Positions 7,758-17,992 are shown, counted from the stretch's first letter. The stretch is DNA of 64,000 nucleotides from Streptomyces roseirectus (GCF_014489635.1 NZ_CP060828.1:6160001-6224000), one strand, 5' to 3'. Numbers and translations are program-made. The notes: generated from the letters alone by a model not told the origin.

Positions 7758-8378
7758 ATGACTGACCCTCAGAACATGGCTGATCACTGGTGGTGGCGGC
7801 CCGGTTGGCGGCAGGGCACCCGCTTCCTCACCTGGCACCTGACCTTCGACGGCCAGCCGGAGGTCAGGTGCCTGGCCGGGCAATGGCGTGAACATCTTGC
7901 CCTTCTTCCCGGCCTCGACCTCGTCCCCGACCAGTGGCTCCACCTGACCATGCAGGGTGTCGGCTTCGCCGACCAGGTCAGTGACGCCGACACCGCCGCC
8001 ATTGTCACCGCCGCGGGGAAACGTCTTGCCACCGTCAGCTCCTTCGAGATCACCATCGACAGGCCCGCCGTCACCCCGGAAGCCATCCGATGGGAAGCGG
8101 AGCCCGGACAGCCGGTCGCCGCCGTCCGCGATGCCCTCCGCGCCGCCATAGGGGACGTCTGGAGCGACGTCCCCGAACAGGCCGACGGCTTCGCCCCTCA
8201 CATCTCCATCGCCTACAGCAACAGCGATGGCCCGGCGGCTCCCGTCCTCGACACCGTCGCCACCGCACCTTCCGCCCCCGCACGCGCCCGCATCACCAGC
8301 GCCGAACTCATCCTCCTCAACCGCGACCACCGCATGTACGAATGGGAGCCCGTAGCGAGCGTGCCACTCGACGGCTGA
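7758..8378 (+). CDS. 2'-5' RNA ligase / 2H phosphoesterase family protein
   Basis: A 206-residue protein of the 2H phosphoesterase superfamily, whose members open or form 2',5' or cyclic phosphate bonds in RNA or small nucleotides. The two catalytic motifs are visible: HLTMQG near residue 59 (H-h-T) and HISIAY near residue 150 (H-h-S). The length and spacing fit the family. ATG at 7758 is used; the frame extends far upstream only as a shadow. It converges on the citrate synthase gene, with a hairpin between them. The substrate is unknown. Confidence 0.8.
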   Translation: MTDPQNMADHWWWRPGWRQGTRFLTWHLTFDGQPEVRCLAGQWREHLALLPGLDLVPDQWLHLTMQGVGFADQVSDADTAAIVTAAGKRLATVSSFEITIDRPAVTPEAIRWEAEPGQPVAAVRDALRAAIGDVWSDVPEQADGFAPHISIAYSNSDGPAAPVLDTVATAPSAPARARITSAELILLNRDHRMYEWEPVASVPLDG

Positions 8379-8421
8379 CGTCCGGCACAACGCCGAACCA
8401 CTGCACATCCCCCAACGGCGA

Positions 8422-8453
8422 AGGGTCCCCCCGCCAACAAGCGGAAGGACCCT
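8422..8453. terminator. Bidirectional hairpin terminator
   Basis: AGGGTCC (8422-8428) pairs with GGACCCT (8447-8453), with an inner CCGC/GCGG stem. It lies between the convergent phosphoesterase and citrate synthase genes and would serve both. Confidence 0.75.
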
Positions 8454-8497
8454 GAACCCACGTACGTTCACCGCACCCGGCGCAACCGCCGGAGGCG

Positions 8498-9787
8498 TCA
8501 GCGCTCCTCGACCGGCACGAAGTCCCGCTCGACGACACCGGTGTAGATCTGACGGGGACGCCCGATACGAGAACCGGGCTCCTTGATCATCTCGTGCCAC
8601 TGGGCGATCCACCCCGGCAGGCGACCGAGCGCGAAGAGGACCGTGAACATCTCGGTCGGGAAGCCCATGGCCCGGTAGATGAGCCCGGTGTAGAAGTCGA
8701 CGTTGGGGTACAGGCTGCGCGACACGAAGTAGTCGTCGGACAGCGCGTGCTCCTCCAGCTTGAGCGCGATGTCCAGCAGCTCGTCGGACTTGCCGAGCGC
8801 CGAGAGGACGTCGTGCGCGGCGGCCTTGATGATCTTCGCGCGGGGGTCGAAGTTCTTGTAGACCCGGTGCCCGAAGCCCATGAGCCGGACGCCGTCCTCC
8901 TTGTTCTTCACCTTGCGGATGAAGGAGTCGACGTCACCACCGCTCGCCTGGATGCCCTCCAGCATCTCCAGCACGGACTGGTTGGCGCCACCGTGCAGCG
9001 GCCCCCAGAGCGCGTTGATGCCGGCGGAGATGGAGGCGAACATGTTCGCCTGCGAGGAGCCCACCAGACGGACCGTCGAGGTCGAACAGTTCTGCTCGTG
9101 GTCCGCGTGCAGGATGAGCAGCTTGTCGAGCGCGGCGACGACGACGGGGTCGAGGTCGTAGTCCTGCGCGGGGACGGAGAACGTCATCCGCAGGAAGTTC
9201 TCGACGTACCCGAGGTCGTTGCGGGGGTAGACGAAGGGGTGCCCGACGGACTTCTTGTACGCGTACGCCGCGATCGTCGGCAGCTTCGCGAGCAGCCGGA
9301 TCGTCGAGAGGTTGCGCTGCTTCTCGTCGAACGGGTTGTGGCTGTCCTGGTAGAACGTGGACAGCGCGGAGACGACCGACGACAGCATCGCCATCGGGTG
9401 GGCGTCGCGCGGGAACCCCTTGTAGAAGTTCTTGACGTCCTCGTGCAGCAGGGTGTGCTGCGTGATCTCGCTCTTGAACGCGGAGAGCTCGTCGACGGTC
9501 GGCAGCTCCCCGTTGATCAGCAGGTAGGCGACCTCCAGGAACGTGGAGCGCTCGGCCAGCTGCTCGATCGGGTAGCCCCGGTAGCGGAGGATGCCCGCCT
9601 CGCCGTCGAGGTAGGTGATCGCGGATTTATAGGCGGCGGTGTTGCCGTAGCCGCTGTCGAGCGTTACGAGACCGGTCTGGGCGCGGAGCTTCCCGATGTC
9701 GAAGCCCGTGTCACCGACGGTGCTGTTGATCACCGGGTAGGTGTACTCGCCGTCGCCGAACCGCAGTACTACAGAGTTGTCGCTCAC
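8498..9787 (-). CDS. citA: Type II citrate synthase
   Basis: Citrate synthase condenses oxaloacetate and acetyl-CoA to citrate, the entry step of the TCA cycle. The 429-residue length is normal. Key segments are the active-site histidine in WGPLHGGAN, the second histidine region GFGHRVYKNFDPRA, and the aspartate/arginine region near LYPNVDFYTG. GTG at 9787 gives the expected VSDNSVVLRFGDGEY N-terminus; the ATG four codons upstream is less likely. It stands alone, downstream of a helicase gene in the same direction with about 280 bp between them, so it has its own promoter. From memory the S. coelicolor orthologue is citA. Confidence 0.97.
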   Translation of the reverse strand: MSDNSVVLRFGDGEYTYPVINSTVGDTGFDIGKLRAQTGLVTLDSGYGNTAAYKSAITYLDGEAGILRYRGYPIEQLAERSTFLEVAYLLINGELPTVDELSAFKSEITQHTLLHEDVKNFYKGFPRDAHPMAMLSSVVSALSTFYQDSHNPFDEKQRNLSTIRLLAKLPTIAAYAYKKSVGHPFVYPRNDLGYVENFLRMTFSVPAQDYDLDPVVVAALDKLLILHADHEQNCSTSTVRLVGSSQANMFASISAGINALWGPLHGGANQSVLEMLEGIQASGGDVDSFIRKVKNKEDGVRLMGFGHRVYKNFDPRAKIIKAAAHDVLSALGKSDELLDIALKLEEHALSDDYFVSRSLYPNVDFYTGLIYRAMGFPTEMFTVLFALGRLPGWIAQWHEMIKEPGSRIGRPRQIYTGVVERDFVPVEER

Positions 9788-10068
9788 GTCTTCCCTCACC
9801 GACGTTGTGCCTCATCTTCGAGGTTGCCCTGACTGTCTCTACCATCCCCCATTCGGCGCAGGAGAGTGCACTCGGGGTCGGCCATCGGGCGTGTCGGCGG
9901 CACTCAGTGCCGCCAACTTGCTCATCCTGCCGCCTTTGTTCCGCTTCCGGAAGTGCTCTGTGACCTTCGTGACTCATTTGATCGATCATTTTTTCCGACC
10001 GCCGCACGGGGCATACGGACAAGGAGCCCTGCCCACCGGAGCCTGCCGGAGCCCGCCCCCGCGGCACC

Positions 10069-12321
10069 TCACCCGCCTGCCAGTCTGAAGGCCAGCGCCG
10101 TGCACCGCCTGCCCGCGGAGACCGTCCGGACGGCCTGCCCGATCGCCTTGCGTGACCCCACGAGCACGACCAGCCGCTTCGCGCGCGTGACGGCCGTATA
10201 CAGCAGGTTCCGCTGGAGCATCATCCATGCTCCCGTCGTGACGGGAATCACCACCGCGGGATATTCACTGCCCTGCGAGCGGTGAATGGTGACGGCGTAC
10301 GCGTGCGCCAGCTCGTCCAGCTCGTCGAACCCGTATGCCACCTCCTCGTCCTCGTCCGTCAGCACGGTGAGGCTCTGCTCCACCGGGTCGAGTGAGGTGA
10401 TGACGCCGACCGTCCCGTTGAAGACCCCGTTCGCGCCCTTGTCGTAGTTGTTGCGGATCTGCGTGACCTTGTCGCCGACCCGGAACACCCGCCCGCCCAC
10501 CCGCCGCTCCGGCACGTCGGGCCGCCCCGGCGTGATGACCTGCTGGAGCAGCCCGTTGAGGTTCCCCGCGCCCGCGGGCCCCCGGTGCATCGGCGCGAGC
10601 ACCTGGACGTCGCGCCGCGGGTCCAGCCCGAACTTCGCCGGGACGCGCCGCGCGGCCACGTCCACCGCGAGTCTGCCCGCCTCCTCGGTGTCGTCCTCGA
10701 CGAACAGGAAGAAGTCCTTCATCCCGTCGGTCACCGGATGCTGCCCGGCGTTGATCCGGTGCGCGTTGGTGACCACGCCCGACTGCTGGGCCTGCCGGAA
10801 CACGCGCGTGAGCCGCACCGCCGGCACCGGCCCGCCCTCGGCGAGCAGATCCCGCAGCACCTCGCCCGCGCCCACGCTGGGCAACTGGTCGACGTCCCCC
10901 ACGAACAGCAGGTGCGCGCCCGGCGGCACCGCCTTGACCAGCTTGTTGGCGAGCAGCAGGTCCAGCATCGACGCCTCGTCGACGACGACCAGGTCCGCGT
11001 CCAGCGGCCGCTCCCGGTCGTAGGCCGCGTCCCCGCCCGGCTTCAGCTCCAGCAGGCGGTGGACGGTCGACGCCTCCGCGCCGGTCAGCTCCGCGAGCCG
11101 CTTCGCCGCGCGCCCGGTCGGCGCGGCCAGCACCACCTTCGCCTTCTTCGCGCGCGCCAGCTCCACGACCGACCGCACGGTGAACGACTTCCCGCACCCC
11201 GGCCCGCCCGTCAGCACCGCGACCTTCTCGCTCAGCGCGAGCCTGACGGCCGCCTCCTGCTCGGGTGCCAGCTCCGCCCCCGTCCGCCGCCCCAGCCACG
11301 CCAGCGCCTTGTCCCAGTCGACGTCCCGGAAGCCCGGCATGCGGTCCTCCTCGGTGCGCAGAAGGCGCAGCACCTGCCCCGACAGCGACAGCTCGGCGCG
11401 GTGGAACGGCACCAGGTAGACGGCCGTCACCGGCTCCCCGTCGGGCCCGGGGACCTTCTCGCGGACGACGCCCGGCTCGCCGTCGCCCTCGGGGTCCGGC
11501 TCGGCGAGTTCGGCCAGGCACTCGATGACGAGCCCGGTGTCGACCTGGAGGAGCTTCACCGCGTCGGCGATCAGGCGCTCCTCGGGGAGGTAGCAGTGGC
11601 CCTGGTCGGCCGACTGGGACAGCGCGTACTGCAGGCCCGCCTTCACGCGCTCGGGGCTGTCGTGCGGGATGCCCACGGACTGGGCGATCTTGTCGGCGGT
11701 GAGGAATCCGATGCCCCAGACGTCGGCGGCGAGCCGGTAGGGCTGGTTCTTGACGACCGAGATCGAGGCGTCGCCGTACTTCTTGTAGATCCGCACCGCG
11801 ATCGACGTCGACACCTCGACGGTCTGGAGGAAGAGCATGACCTCCTTGATCGCCTTCTGCTCCTCCCAGGCGTCGGCGATCTTGCGCGTGCGCTTGGGGC
11901 CGAGGCCCGGCACCTCGATCAGCCTCTTGGGCTCCTCCTCGATGATCCGCAGGGTGTCGGTCCCGAAGTGCTGCGTGATCCGGTCGGCGAAGACCGGCCC
12001 GATCCCCTTGACCAGCCCGGAGCCCAGGTAACGCCGGATGCCCTGCACGGTCGCGGGCAGGACGGTCGTGTAGTTCTCGACGGTGAACTGCTTGCCGTAC
12101 TGCGGGTGCGAGCCCCAGCGGCCCTCCATCCGCAGCGACTCCCCGACCTGCGCGCCGAGCAGCGCCCCGACGACCGTGAGGAGGTCACCGGCGCCCCTGC
12201 CGGTGTCGACGCGCGCGACCGTGTAGCCGTTGTCCTCGTTGGCGTACGTGATCCGCTCCAGCACGCCTTCGAGGACGCTGAGCCGCCGCTCACCCGTGGG
12301 ATTCCCCGCCTGACTGGACAT
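10069..12321 (-). CDS. recD2: RecD2-like ATP-dependent DNA helicase
   Basis: A 750-residue superfamily 1B helicase of the RecD2 type, which unwinds DNA 5' to 3' without RecBC. The N-terminal third contains the helix-hairpin-helix region typical of RecD2 (IRRYLGSGLVKGIGPVFA and LIEVPGLGPKRTRKI). The motor has Walker A GGPGCGKSF near residue 374, Walker B VVVDEASMLD near residue 447, motif III FVGDVDQLPSVG, and C-terminal motifs TIHRSQGSEYP and YTAVTRAKRLVVLVG. ATG at 12321 was chosen because the 32-residue upstream extension is Arg-rich and unlike the family. It is likely a DNA repair enzyme. Confidence 0.92.
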   Translation of the reverse strand: MSSQAGNPTGERRLSVLEGVLERITYANEDNGYTVARVDTGRGAGDLLTVVGALLGAQVGESLRMEGRWGSHPQYGKQFTVENYTTVLPATVQGIRRYLGSGLVKGIGPVFADRITQHFGTDTLRIIEEEPKRLIEVPGLGPKRTRKIADAWEEQKAIKEVMLFLQTVEVSTSIAVRIYKKYGDASISVVKNQPYRLAADVWGIGFLTADKIAQSVGIPHDSPERVKAGLQYALSQSADQGHCYLPEERLIADAVKLLQVDTGLVIECLAELAEPDPEGDGEPGVVREKVPGPDGEPVTAVYLVPFHRAELSLSGQVLRLLRTEEDRMPGFRDVDWDKALAWLGRRTGAELAPEQEAAVRLALSEKVAVLTGGPGCGKSFTVRSVVELARAKKAKVVLAAPTGRAAKRLAELTGAEASTVHRLLELKPGGDAAYDRERPLDADLVVVDEASMLDLLLANKLVKAVPPGAHLLFVGDVDQLPSVGAGEVLRDLLAEGGPVPAVRLTRVFRQAQQSGVVTNAHRINAGQHPVTDGMKDFFLFVEDDTEEAGRLAVDVAARRVPAKFGLDPRRDVQVLAPMHRGPAGAGNLNGLLQQVITPGRPDVPERRVGGRVFRVGDKVTQIRNNYDKGANGVFNGTVGVITSLDPVEQSLTVLTDEDEEVAYGFDELDELAHAYAVTIHRSQGSEYPAVVIPVTTGAWMMLQRNLLYTAVTRAKRLVVLVGSRKAIGQAVRTVSAGRRCTALAFRLAGG

Positions 12322-12602
12322 GATCCGACCGTACCGCCCGGGTCTGACAGCGGGGTGTGAACGGGCGATTCCAGGCCGTCCGGAAAAGCGACCGATCAGT
12401 ATCCGAACGACGCTCACCTTTCACCACGGATTCACAACCGAGATCGAAGCTTTACACTTCAAGGAACCTGACGGACTATTTCCTCTATCGCCCACGTGAG
12501 AGGATCGAACCGGTAATCGCGAGGCCGCGAAAGAATGTCCACGCGACCGCGTGATATCCGGCTCCTGGGGACCCCCCACCGTTCCACTCCCGGAGAACCG
12601 TC

Positions 12603-12812
12603 ATGCCGTCGCACCCGTACAGGGCCCTTCTCCTCGGCTCGTGCGCCGCCGCCTCCCTGGCGTTCATCGCCGTCGCCCTGCTGTTTCCGACCGGTCACGT
12701 GAGCGTGCCCCACCGTTATTCACCGGTGAATGCGAGCCCGCTCGGAGTTCCGCCCGAACACCGACTTCCGCCCCCGGATTCCCGCCCCTATCCGAGCCCC
12801 GGTCCGGGCTGA
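12603..12812 (+). CDS. Possible small membrane-anchored protein, 69 residues
   Basis: A short frame with an N-terminal hydrophobic helix (residues 8-29, ALLLGSCAAASLAFIAVALLF) and a Pro-rich tail. A GGAGAA sequence lies 5 bp upstream of the ATG. It precedes the PIG-V-like glycosyltransferase by 70 bp on the same strand. No homologue is recognised. Codon third-position bias in the tail is only moderate, so it may be a leader or spurious. Confidence 0.4.
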   Translation: MPSHPYRALLLGSCAAASLAFIAVALLFPTGHVSVPHRYSPVNASPLGVPPEHRLPPPDSRPYPSPGPG

Positions 12813-12881
12813 CCGTCCCTCACATTCCCTGCCAGGCACCGCAGTACCGCATTCCCGAAGAAAGAATCGCGAACTCCCCTC

Positions 12882-14111
12882 ATGCCGCCCACGCCCCTTC
12901 CCCTGCCGGCCCGCGGACCCCTCCCGCCCGAGGTGCGCGTCCCCGCCGCGCCCCCGCGCCAGGACCCCTGGAACACCCGCCCGCGCCTCACCCGCCTGCA
13001 CCGGGCCCTGCGCGCGGCACGCTTCCCGCTGGCCGTCTACGGCGTCGCCGCGGTCCTCCACCTCGTCCTGCTCGCCCTGCTCAACCCGCCCGGCGACCAG
13101 AGCGTGCACGACCGGCTGATCTCCTGGGACGGGCAGTGGTTCCTGGACATCGCCCAGCACGGCTACCCCCACGAGTTCGCGGTCACCAAGGACGGCCTCC
13201 AGGGCGGCACCCTGGCCTTCTTCCCCGCCTACCCCCTCCTGGTCCGCACGGTCCACACGGTGACCTTCCTGGACTACGACACCGCCGGGCTCGTGGCCGC
13301 GCACCTCGCGCTCATAGCCGCGCTCATATGCGTGCACCGCCTCCTCCTCGACCTCTACGGCCGCCGCACCGCCCACATCGCGACGTTCCTGGTCGCCTGC
13401 GCCCAGCCCATGGCGCTCGTCTTCCTGATGTCCTACAGCGAGTCCCTGTTCCTCGCGTTCGCCGCGGGCGCCCTCCTCGCGATCCACCGCAAGGCGTGGC
13501 TGACGGCCGGCACCCTGATCCTCCTCGCGGGCCTCACCCGCCCCGTCGCGGTCGCCCTCATGGCCGCCCTGGGCGTCGCCGTAGCCCTCCACTACCGCCG
13601 CGAGGGCCGCATCACCTGGCGCCCGCTCACGGGCCTCCTGCTCTCCTACTGCGGGGTCCTCGGCTACGTCGTCTGGGTCGCCCTGCGCACCGGCGAGGCG
13701 GACGCCTGGTTCCGGATCCAGGAGGCCGGCTGGGGCACCCGCTGGGACAACGGCAGCGCCTTCCTCAGCTTCTTGGGCGACACCTTCACCGCGTCCGACG
13801 GCTGGGTCCCGGTCAGTACCGCGCTCCTGCTGCTCGCCCTGATCGCCGGCACGGCCGCCGCCTGGCGCGACCGCGTCTGGCCCCCGCTCGCCGTCTACGG
13901 CACGGTCGTCCTGGTCATCACCCTCGGGCAGAGCAACTTCTACCACTCCAAGCTCCGCCTCCTGATCCCCGCGCTCGTCTTCGTCGTCCCCGTCGCCCGC
14001 GCGCTCGCGCGCGTACGCACGAGCACGGCGATCATCACCCTGGCCGCCGCCGCCCTCTTCGGTTCCTGGTACGGCGCGTACATGGTCACGGTCTGGCACT
14101 TCGCGATCTGA
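12882..14111 (+). CDS. Integral-membrane glycosyltransferase, PIG-V/mannosyltransferase-like
   Basis: A 409-residue multi-pass membrane protein resembling bacterial relatives of the GPI mannosyltransferase PIG-V. The motif LISWDGQWFLDIAQHGYP (about residues 81-98) sits in the first extracytoplasmic loop, where these enzymes keep a catalytic aspartate. About ten hydrophobic helices follow, ending near the C-terminus. Such enzymes use a polyprenyl-phosphate sugar as donor. The first 45 residues are Pro-rich and cytoplasmic. The acceptor is unknown, and the gene is not near a protein O-mannosylation operon in this window. Confidence 0.75.
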   Translation: MPPTPLPLPARGPLPPEVRVPAAPPRQDPWNTRPRLTRLHRALRAARFPLAVYGVAAVLHLVLLALLNPPGDQSVHDRLISWDGQWFLDIAQHGYPHEFAVTKDGLQGGTLAFFPAYPLLVRTVHTVTFLDYDTAGLVAAHLALIAALICVHRLLLDLYGRRTAHIATFLVACAQPMALVFLMSYSESLFLAFAAGALLAIHRKAWLTAGTLILLAGLTRPVAVALMAALGVAVALHYRREGRITWRPLTGLLLSYCGVLGYVVWVALRTGEADAWFRIQEAGWGTRWDNGSAFLSFLGDTFTASDGWVPVSTALLLLALIAGTAAAWRDRVWPPLAVYGTVVLVITLGQSNFYHSKLRLLIPALVFVVPVARALARVRTSTAIITLAAAALFGSWYGAYMVTVWHFAI

Positions 14112-14178
14112 GCCCGCCCCGAAAACCCGAGCCCGCTCCAGAAAAACGGAACGACGCCGCCCCGCGCGCGCCGCGACA

Positions 14179-14655
14179 ATGCCCGGCATGAGCTTCCGCC
14201 TGGCCGCGTACGCGGTGTGCGTAGACGACGCCCGAGTCCTGCTCGCCCGATGCGTACCGCAGCGGGGCGAGCCCCTTTGGACGCTGCCCGGCGGCGGCGT
14301 CGAACACGGCGAGGACCCGTACGACGCGGTGATCCGCGAGGTCGCCGAGGAGACGGGCTGCGACGCGGTCGTCGAGTACCTGCTGGGCGTCGACTCCCGC
14401 GTGATCCCCGCCTCGCAGGCACGCGCGGGCGTGCCGCACCAGAACGTCGGCGTCTTCTACGCGGTCCGCATCACCGGCGGACGCCTGCGCCCGGAGCCCG
14501 GGGGAGAGGTGGCCGAGTCGGTCTGGACGCCGCTGCCCGCCGTCACCGGCCTGCGCCGCTCATCCCTGGTCGACGTCGGCCTCGCGCTCGCGCGCACGCG
14601 CCCGGCGACGGGACACGTCCCCGGCGTCCCGGTGGGCGGCCTGATCCAGCACTGA
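14179..14655 (+). CDS. NUDIX hydrolase
   Basis: A 158-residue hydrolase of nucleoside diphosphates linked to another moiety. The Nudix box is complete: GGGVEHGEDPYDAVIREVAEETG at about residues 36-58, with the REVAEETG helix carrying the metal-binding glutamates. An alternative ATG three codons in (14188) gives MSFRLAAYAV and may be the real start. It follows the membrane glycosyltransferase by 67 bp in the same direction and could be cotranscribed. The substrate is not predictable. Confidence 0.9.
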   Translation: MPGMSFRLAAYAVCVDDARVLLARCVPQRGEPLWTLPGGGVEHGEDPYDAVIREVAEETGCDAVVEYLLGVDSRVIPASQARAGVPHQNVGVFYAVRITGGRLRPEPGGEVAESVWTPLPAVTGLRRSSLVDVGLALARTRPATGHVPGVPVGGLIQH

Positions 14656-15359
14656 GCCCTGATCCAGCACTGAGAGCGGAAAAGTTTTTTCATTCACGGA
14701 TTTCCGGAAAAGACTTTCCGCGCGGTCGGTGATGCGGGCCGGTGAAATGCCTCACGCGTGCGGACGCGCGAAAGCGCCCCGGATAAGCAGAAGGCGCCCT
14801 GGCGCCGGTCCCCCCACGGGCCGACGTCCAGGGCGCCTTCCCATGTCCCGGTGCGGATTCCCCCCACGGGATCCGGCCGGGCGTTTCGGAGGACAGCGCC
14901 TGAATCGCTGTGCTGTGTACTGCCTATGCGGTTGTGCGTGAGCGGAACGAGCGAAACTCGCCGTACCGCCAGGTCTGCGATCTGCCGGGACGCGCACGCT
15001 GGGAGGGCCGCTCAAAGCTTCCCGTTGTACGTGTCCCGGCAACGCATCTCCGGGGAGGTCCCCCAAGACATCCCCAGATGCCAGTCCGCGCCCCCCAAGA
15101 CGCTTCCTGACACCGTCAACTTAGACCTTCGAACCCCTTCGATGGTTACGTTCACATCACTGTGATCTGTGTCTCTCGCGCATGTCCCGTTTGGTGTGCA
15201 AGTGACCGGATACGGCGATCGGGGCCCTTGCGTGGTGGAGATGCGCGAGCCTTGTGAAGAGCTTATGTGAGGTGCTGCCCGGACTCCAGGGGGATTGTCA
15301 TATCCGGTGGTATCAAATTGAACCAACTCATCGTAACCTCCGGTAACTTACGCCCGTTC
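14656..15359. other. Long convergent intergenic region without a convincing gene
   Basis: About 700 bp lie between the NUDIX gene and the end of the copper ATPase gene. Short frames exist on both strands but have poor codon bias and no recognisable domain. The region holds a strong 12-bp hairpin (14791-14839) and a perfect ATCAC-T-GTGAT inverted repeat near 15157-15167. Base composition between about 15110 and 15340 is less GC-rich than coding DNA. A small RNA gene or untranslated regions are possible. I see no tRNA or known riboswitch. Confidence 0.5.
14791..14839. terminator. Strong hairpin in intergenic region
   Basis: AAGGCGCCCTGG (14791-14802) pairs perfectly with CCAGGGCGCCTT (14828-14839). 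It lies about 135 bp after the NUDIX stop and could end that transcript, or a transcript from the opposite strand. Confidence 0.65.
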
Positions 15360-17594
15360 TCAGCGGAACGTGCGCAAGCGGAGGCTGTTCGTGACGACGA
15401 ACACCGACGAGAAGGCCATCGCCGCCCCCGCGATCATCGGGTTGAGCAGTCCGGCGGCGGCCAGCGGCAGCCCGGCGACGTTGTAGCCGAACGCCCACAC
15501 GAGGTTGCCCTTGATCGTCGAGAGGGTCCTGCGCGAGAGCCGGATCGCGTCGGCGGCGACCCGCAGGTCCCCGCGCACCAGCGTCAGGTCGCCGGCCTCG
15601 ATGGCCGCGTCCGTCCCGGTGCCCATCGCGAGCCCGAGGTCGGCCTGCGCGAGCGCGGCGGCGTCGTTGACCCCGTCCCCGACCATCGCGACGACCCGCC
15701 CCTCGCCCTGGAGCCGTTTGACGGCGGCCACCTTGTCCTCGGGCAGCACCTCCGCGATCACCTCGTCGATCCCGACGGCCGCGGCGACGGACTCCGCGAC
15801 GACCCGGTTGTCCCCGGTCAGCAGCACCGGCGTCAGCCCGAGCGCCCGAAGCGCCCGCACGGCCTCCGCGCTGCTCTCCTTCACCGCGTCCGCGACGGCC
15901 AGCACCCCGCGCGCACGCCCGTCCCACCCGACGACGACAGCGGTCCGCCCACTCCGCTCGGCCTCGTCCCGGACCCGGGCGAGGTCGTCGGGCAGCACCT
16001 CGAAGAGCCGTCCCACGGCCACCTCCAGGCCGTCCACGCGGCCGCGTACGCCCCTCCCGGGCACGTTCTCGAACTCCGAGACCTCCGGCAGCTCCCCGAC
16101 CCGCTCAGCGGCGCCTGCGGCCACGGCACGGGCGACCGGGTGCTCGGAGGCGTGCTCCAGCGCCCCGGCGAGCCGCAGCAGCTCCTCCTCGTCGGTCCCC
16201 TCGGCGGCGTGCACCTCCTGGAGCGTCATCCGCCCCGTCGTCACCGTCCCCGTCTTGTCGAGGACGACCGTGTCGACCCGGCGCGTCGACTCCAGCACCT
16301 CGGGCCCCTTGATCAGGATCCCGAGCTGCGCCCCGCGCCCGGTCCCCACCAGCAGCGCGGTCGGCGTCGCGAGCCCCAGCGCGCACGGGCACGCGATGAT
16401 CAGGACGGCGACGGCGGCGGTGAACGCGGCCACCGTGTCACCGGTCGCTCCGAGCCACCCCCCGAACGTCGCGGCGGCGATCAGCAGCACGACCGGCACG
16501 AACACCCCGGAGATCCGGTCGGCCAGCCGCTGCACCTGCGCCTTCCCGCTCTGCGCGTCCTCCACGAGCCGCGCCATCCGCGCGAGCTGCGTGTCGGCGC
16601 CCACGCGCGTGGCCTCGACGACCAGCCGTCCCCCGGCGTTGACGGTCGCCCCGGTGACGGCGTCCCCGGGCCCGACGTCCACCGGCACCGACTCACCCGT
16701 CAGCATCGACGCGTCCACGGCGGACGCCCCCTCGACGACCACCCCGTCCGTCGCGACCTTCTCACCGGGCCGCACCACGAACCGGTCACCGGTCTTCAGG
16801 TCCCCGATCGGCACCCGTATCTCGCGCCCGTCCCGCAGGACGGCGACGTCCTTGGCGCCCAGCTCCATCAGCGCCCGCAGCGCTGCCCCGGACCGCCGCT
16901 TCGCGCGCGCCTCCAGGTACCGGCCGAGCAGCAGGAACGTGGTCACCCCGGCGGCCACTTCGAGGTACAGCGCGGACGACGCGCCCGCGCGCGAGACGGT
17001 GAACTCGAAACCGTGCCGCATGCCGGGCATCCCGGCGTCCCCGAAGAACAGCGCCCACAGGGACCACCCGAACGCGGCGGCCGTCCCGACGGACACCAGC
17101 GTGTCCATCGTCGACGCGCCGTGCCGCAGGTTCGTCCAGGCGGCCTTGTGGAAGGGCCAGCCGCCCCAGACGACGACCGGCGAGGCGAGCGTCAGGGAGA
17201 GCCACTGCCAGTTGTCGAACTGGAACGAGGGGACCATCGCCAGGAGGATCACCGGGACCGCCAAGGCGACCGACACCAGCAGGCGCTGCCGCAGGGCGTC
17301 GAGCTCCGGATCGGCGTCCGTAGGGGCGTCGTCGTCGGAGGCGGGCTCCACGCGCGCGGGTTCCTCAGCGGTGTACCCGGTCTTGACGACCGTCTCGATC
17401 AGATCGCTCACGGCTACCCCCTGGGGGTAGCTGACCCTGGCTTTCTCGGTGGCGTAGTTGACGGTCGCCGCGACGCCGTCCATCCGGTTGAGCTTCTTCT
17501 CGATCCGGGCGGCGCAGGAGGCGCAGGTCATGCCGCCGATGATCAGTTCGACCTCGGCGGTCTGCGGTGCCGCCGGCGCGTGGGTGCTGGACAT
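15360..17594 (-). CDS. copA: Copper-translocating P-type ATPase (CopA type)
   Basis: A 744-residue P1B ATPase that would pump Cu(I) out of the cytoplasm. It has one N-terminal heavy-metal-associated domain with MTCASC (residues 22-27), membrane helices, the TGES actuator motif, the transmembrane CPC metal site (near residue 402), the DKTGT phosphorylation site (near 447), the SEHP motif of P1B pumps, and GDGVNDA (near 640). ATG at 17594 starts just before the metal domain. The upstream copZ gene, the CsoR-like palindrome ahead of both, and the CPC motif support copper as substrate. Confidence 0.95.
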   Translation of the reverse strand: MSSTHAPAAPQTAEVELIIGGMTCASCAARIEKKLNRMDGVAATVNYATEKARVSYPQGVAVSDLIETVVKTGYTAEEPARVEPASDDDAPTDADPELDALRQRLLVSVALAVPVILLAMVPSFQFDNWQWLSLTLASPVVVWGGWPFHKAAWTNLRHGASTMDTLVSVGTAAAFGWSLWALFFGDAGMPGMRHGFEFTVSRAGASSALYLEVAAGVTTFLLLGRYLEARAKRRSGAALRALMELGAKDVAVLRDGREIRVPIGDLKTGDRFVVRPGEKVATDGVVVEGASAVDASMLTGESVPVDVGPGDAVTGATVNAGGRLVVEATRVGADTQLARMARLVEDAQSGKAQVQRLADRISGVFVPVVLLIAAATFGGWLGATGDTVAAFTAAVAVLIIACPCALGLATPTALLVGTGRGAQLGILIKGPEVLESTRRVDTVVLDKTGTVTTGRMTLQEVHAAEGTDEEELLRLAGALEHASEHPVARAVAAGAAERVGELPEVSEFENVPGRGVRGRVDGLEVAVGRLFEVLPDDLARVRDEAERSGRTAVVVGWDGRARGVLAVADAVKESSAEAVRALRALGLTPVLLTGDNRVVAESVAAAVGIDEVIAEVLPEDKVAAVKRLQGEGRVVAMVGDGVNDAAALAQADLGLAMGTGTDAAIEAGDLTLVRGDLRVAADAIRLSRRTLSTIKGNLVWAFGYNVAGLPLAAAGLLNPMIAGAAMAFSSVFVVTNSLRLRTFR

Positions 17595-17613
17595 CTCCGT
17601 ACTCCTGGAAACG

Positions 17614-17657
17614 CGACGGGCCGTACGCGACCGGTGGGTCGGTCGTACGGCCCGTCG
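17614..17657 (-). terminator. Intercistronic hairpin between copZ and copA
   Basis: CGACGGGCCGTACG (17614-17627) pairs perfectly with CGTACGGCCCGTCG (17644-17657). It sits between the copZ stop and the copA start on the same strand, so it may reduce read-through or stabilise the copZ message and make chaperone more abundant than pump. Confidence 0.7.
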
Positions 17658-17677
17658 GGGGGATGGGGGAACGGGTC

Positions 17678-17908
17678 TCAGGCCCGGCCGACCAGCTCGA
17701 AGCCGGCCTCGTCGACGGCGGCGCGGACGGCCTCCTCGTCCAGCGGGGCGGCCGAGACGACCGTGACCTCACCGCTGGAGGCGATGGCCTTCACCGAGCT
17801 GACGCCGTCCAGCTGGGAGATCTCGCCGGAGACGGCGCCCTCGCAGTGGCCGCAGCTCATGCCGCTGACCTTGTAGACGGCGGTGACGGTGTCGGTAGGG
17901 GCGGTCAT
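17678..17908 (-). CDS. copZ: Copper chaperone, heavy-metal-associated domain
   Basis: A 76-residue single-domain protein with the Cu(I)-binding motif MSCGHC at residues 17-22 and the ferredoxin-like HMA fold pattern ([16 protein letters not shown], then [22 protein letters not shown]). It would deliver Cu(I) to CopA. ATG at 17908 gives the normal family length; an upstream in-frame start adds 20 atypical residues. It is the first gene of the copZ-copA pair and follows the CsoR-like operator by about 85 bp. Confidence 0.95.
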   Translation of the reverse strand: MTAPTDTVTAVYKVSGMSCGHCEGAVSGEISQLDGVSSVKAIASSGEVTVVSAAPLDEEAVRAAVDEAGFELVGRA

Positions 17909-17992
17909 GTCGTTACTCCTCGTGGAGACGTGCGGGGCGTGGGGGAGCGGGGGCCGGTTGAGGCCCACGGTGCTTCCCTCACCTCCGACTGT

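Noticed and set aside
14752..15326. Short frames in the 14.7-15.3 kb gap
   Set aside because: They lack codon bias, a ribosome-binding site and any recognisable motif; kept as intergenic.
15267..17876. Long rightward frame opposite copA
   Set aside because: Antisense to a clear P-type ATPase and of shadow composition. Several other frames over 400 codons (for example at 10585-12360, 33482-36046 and 51416-53308) were dropped for the same reason.
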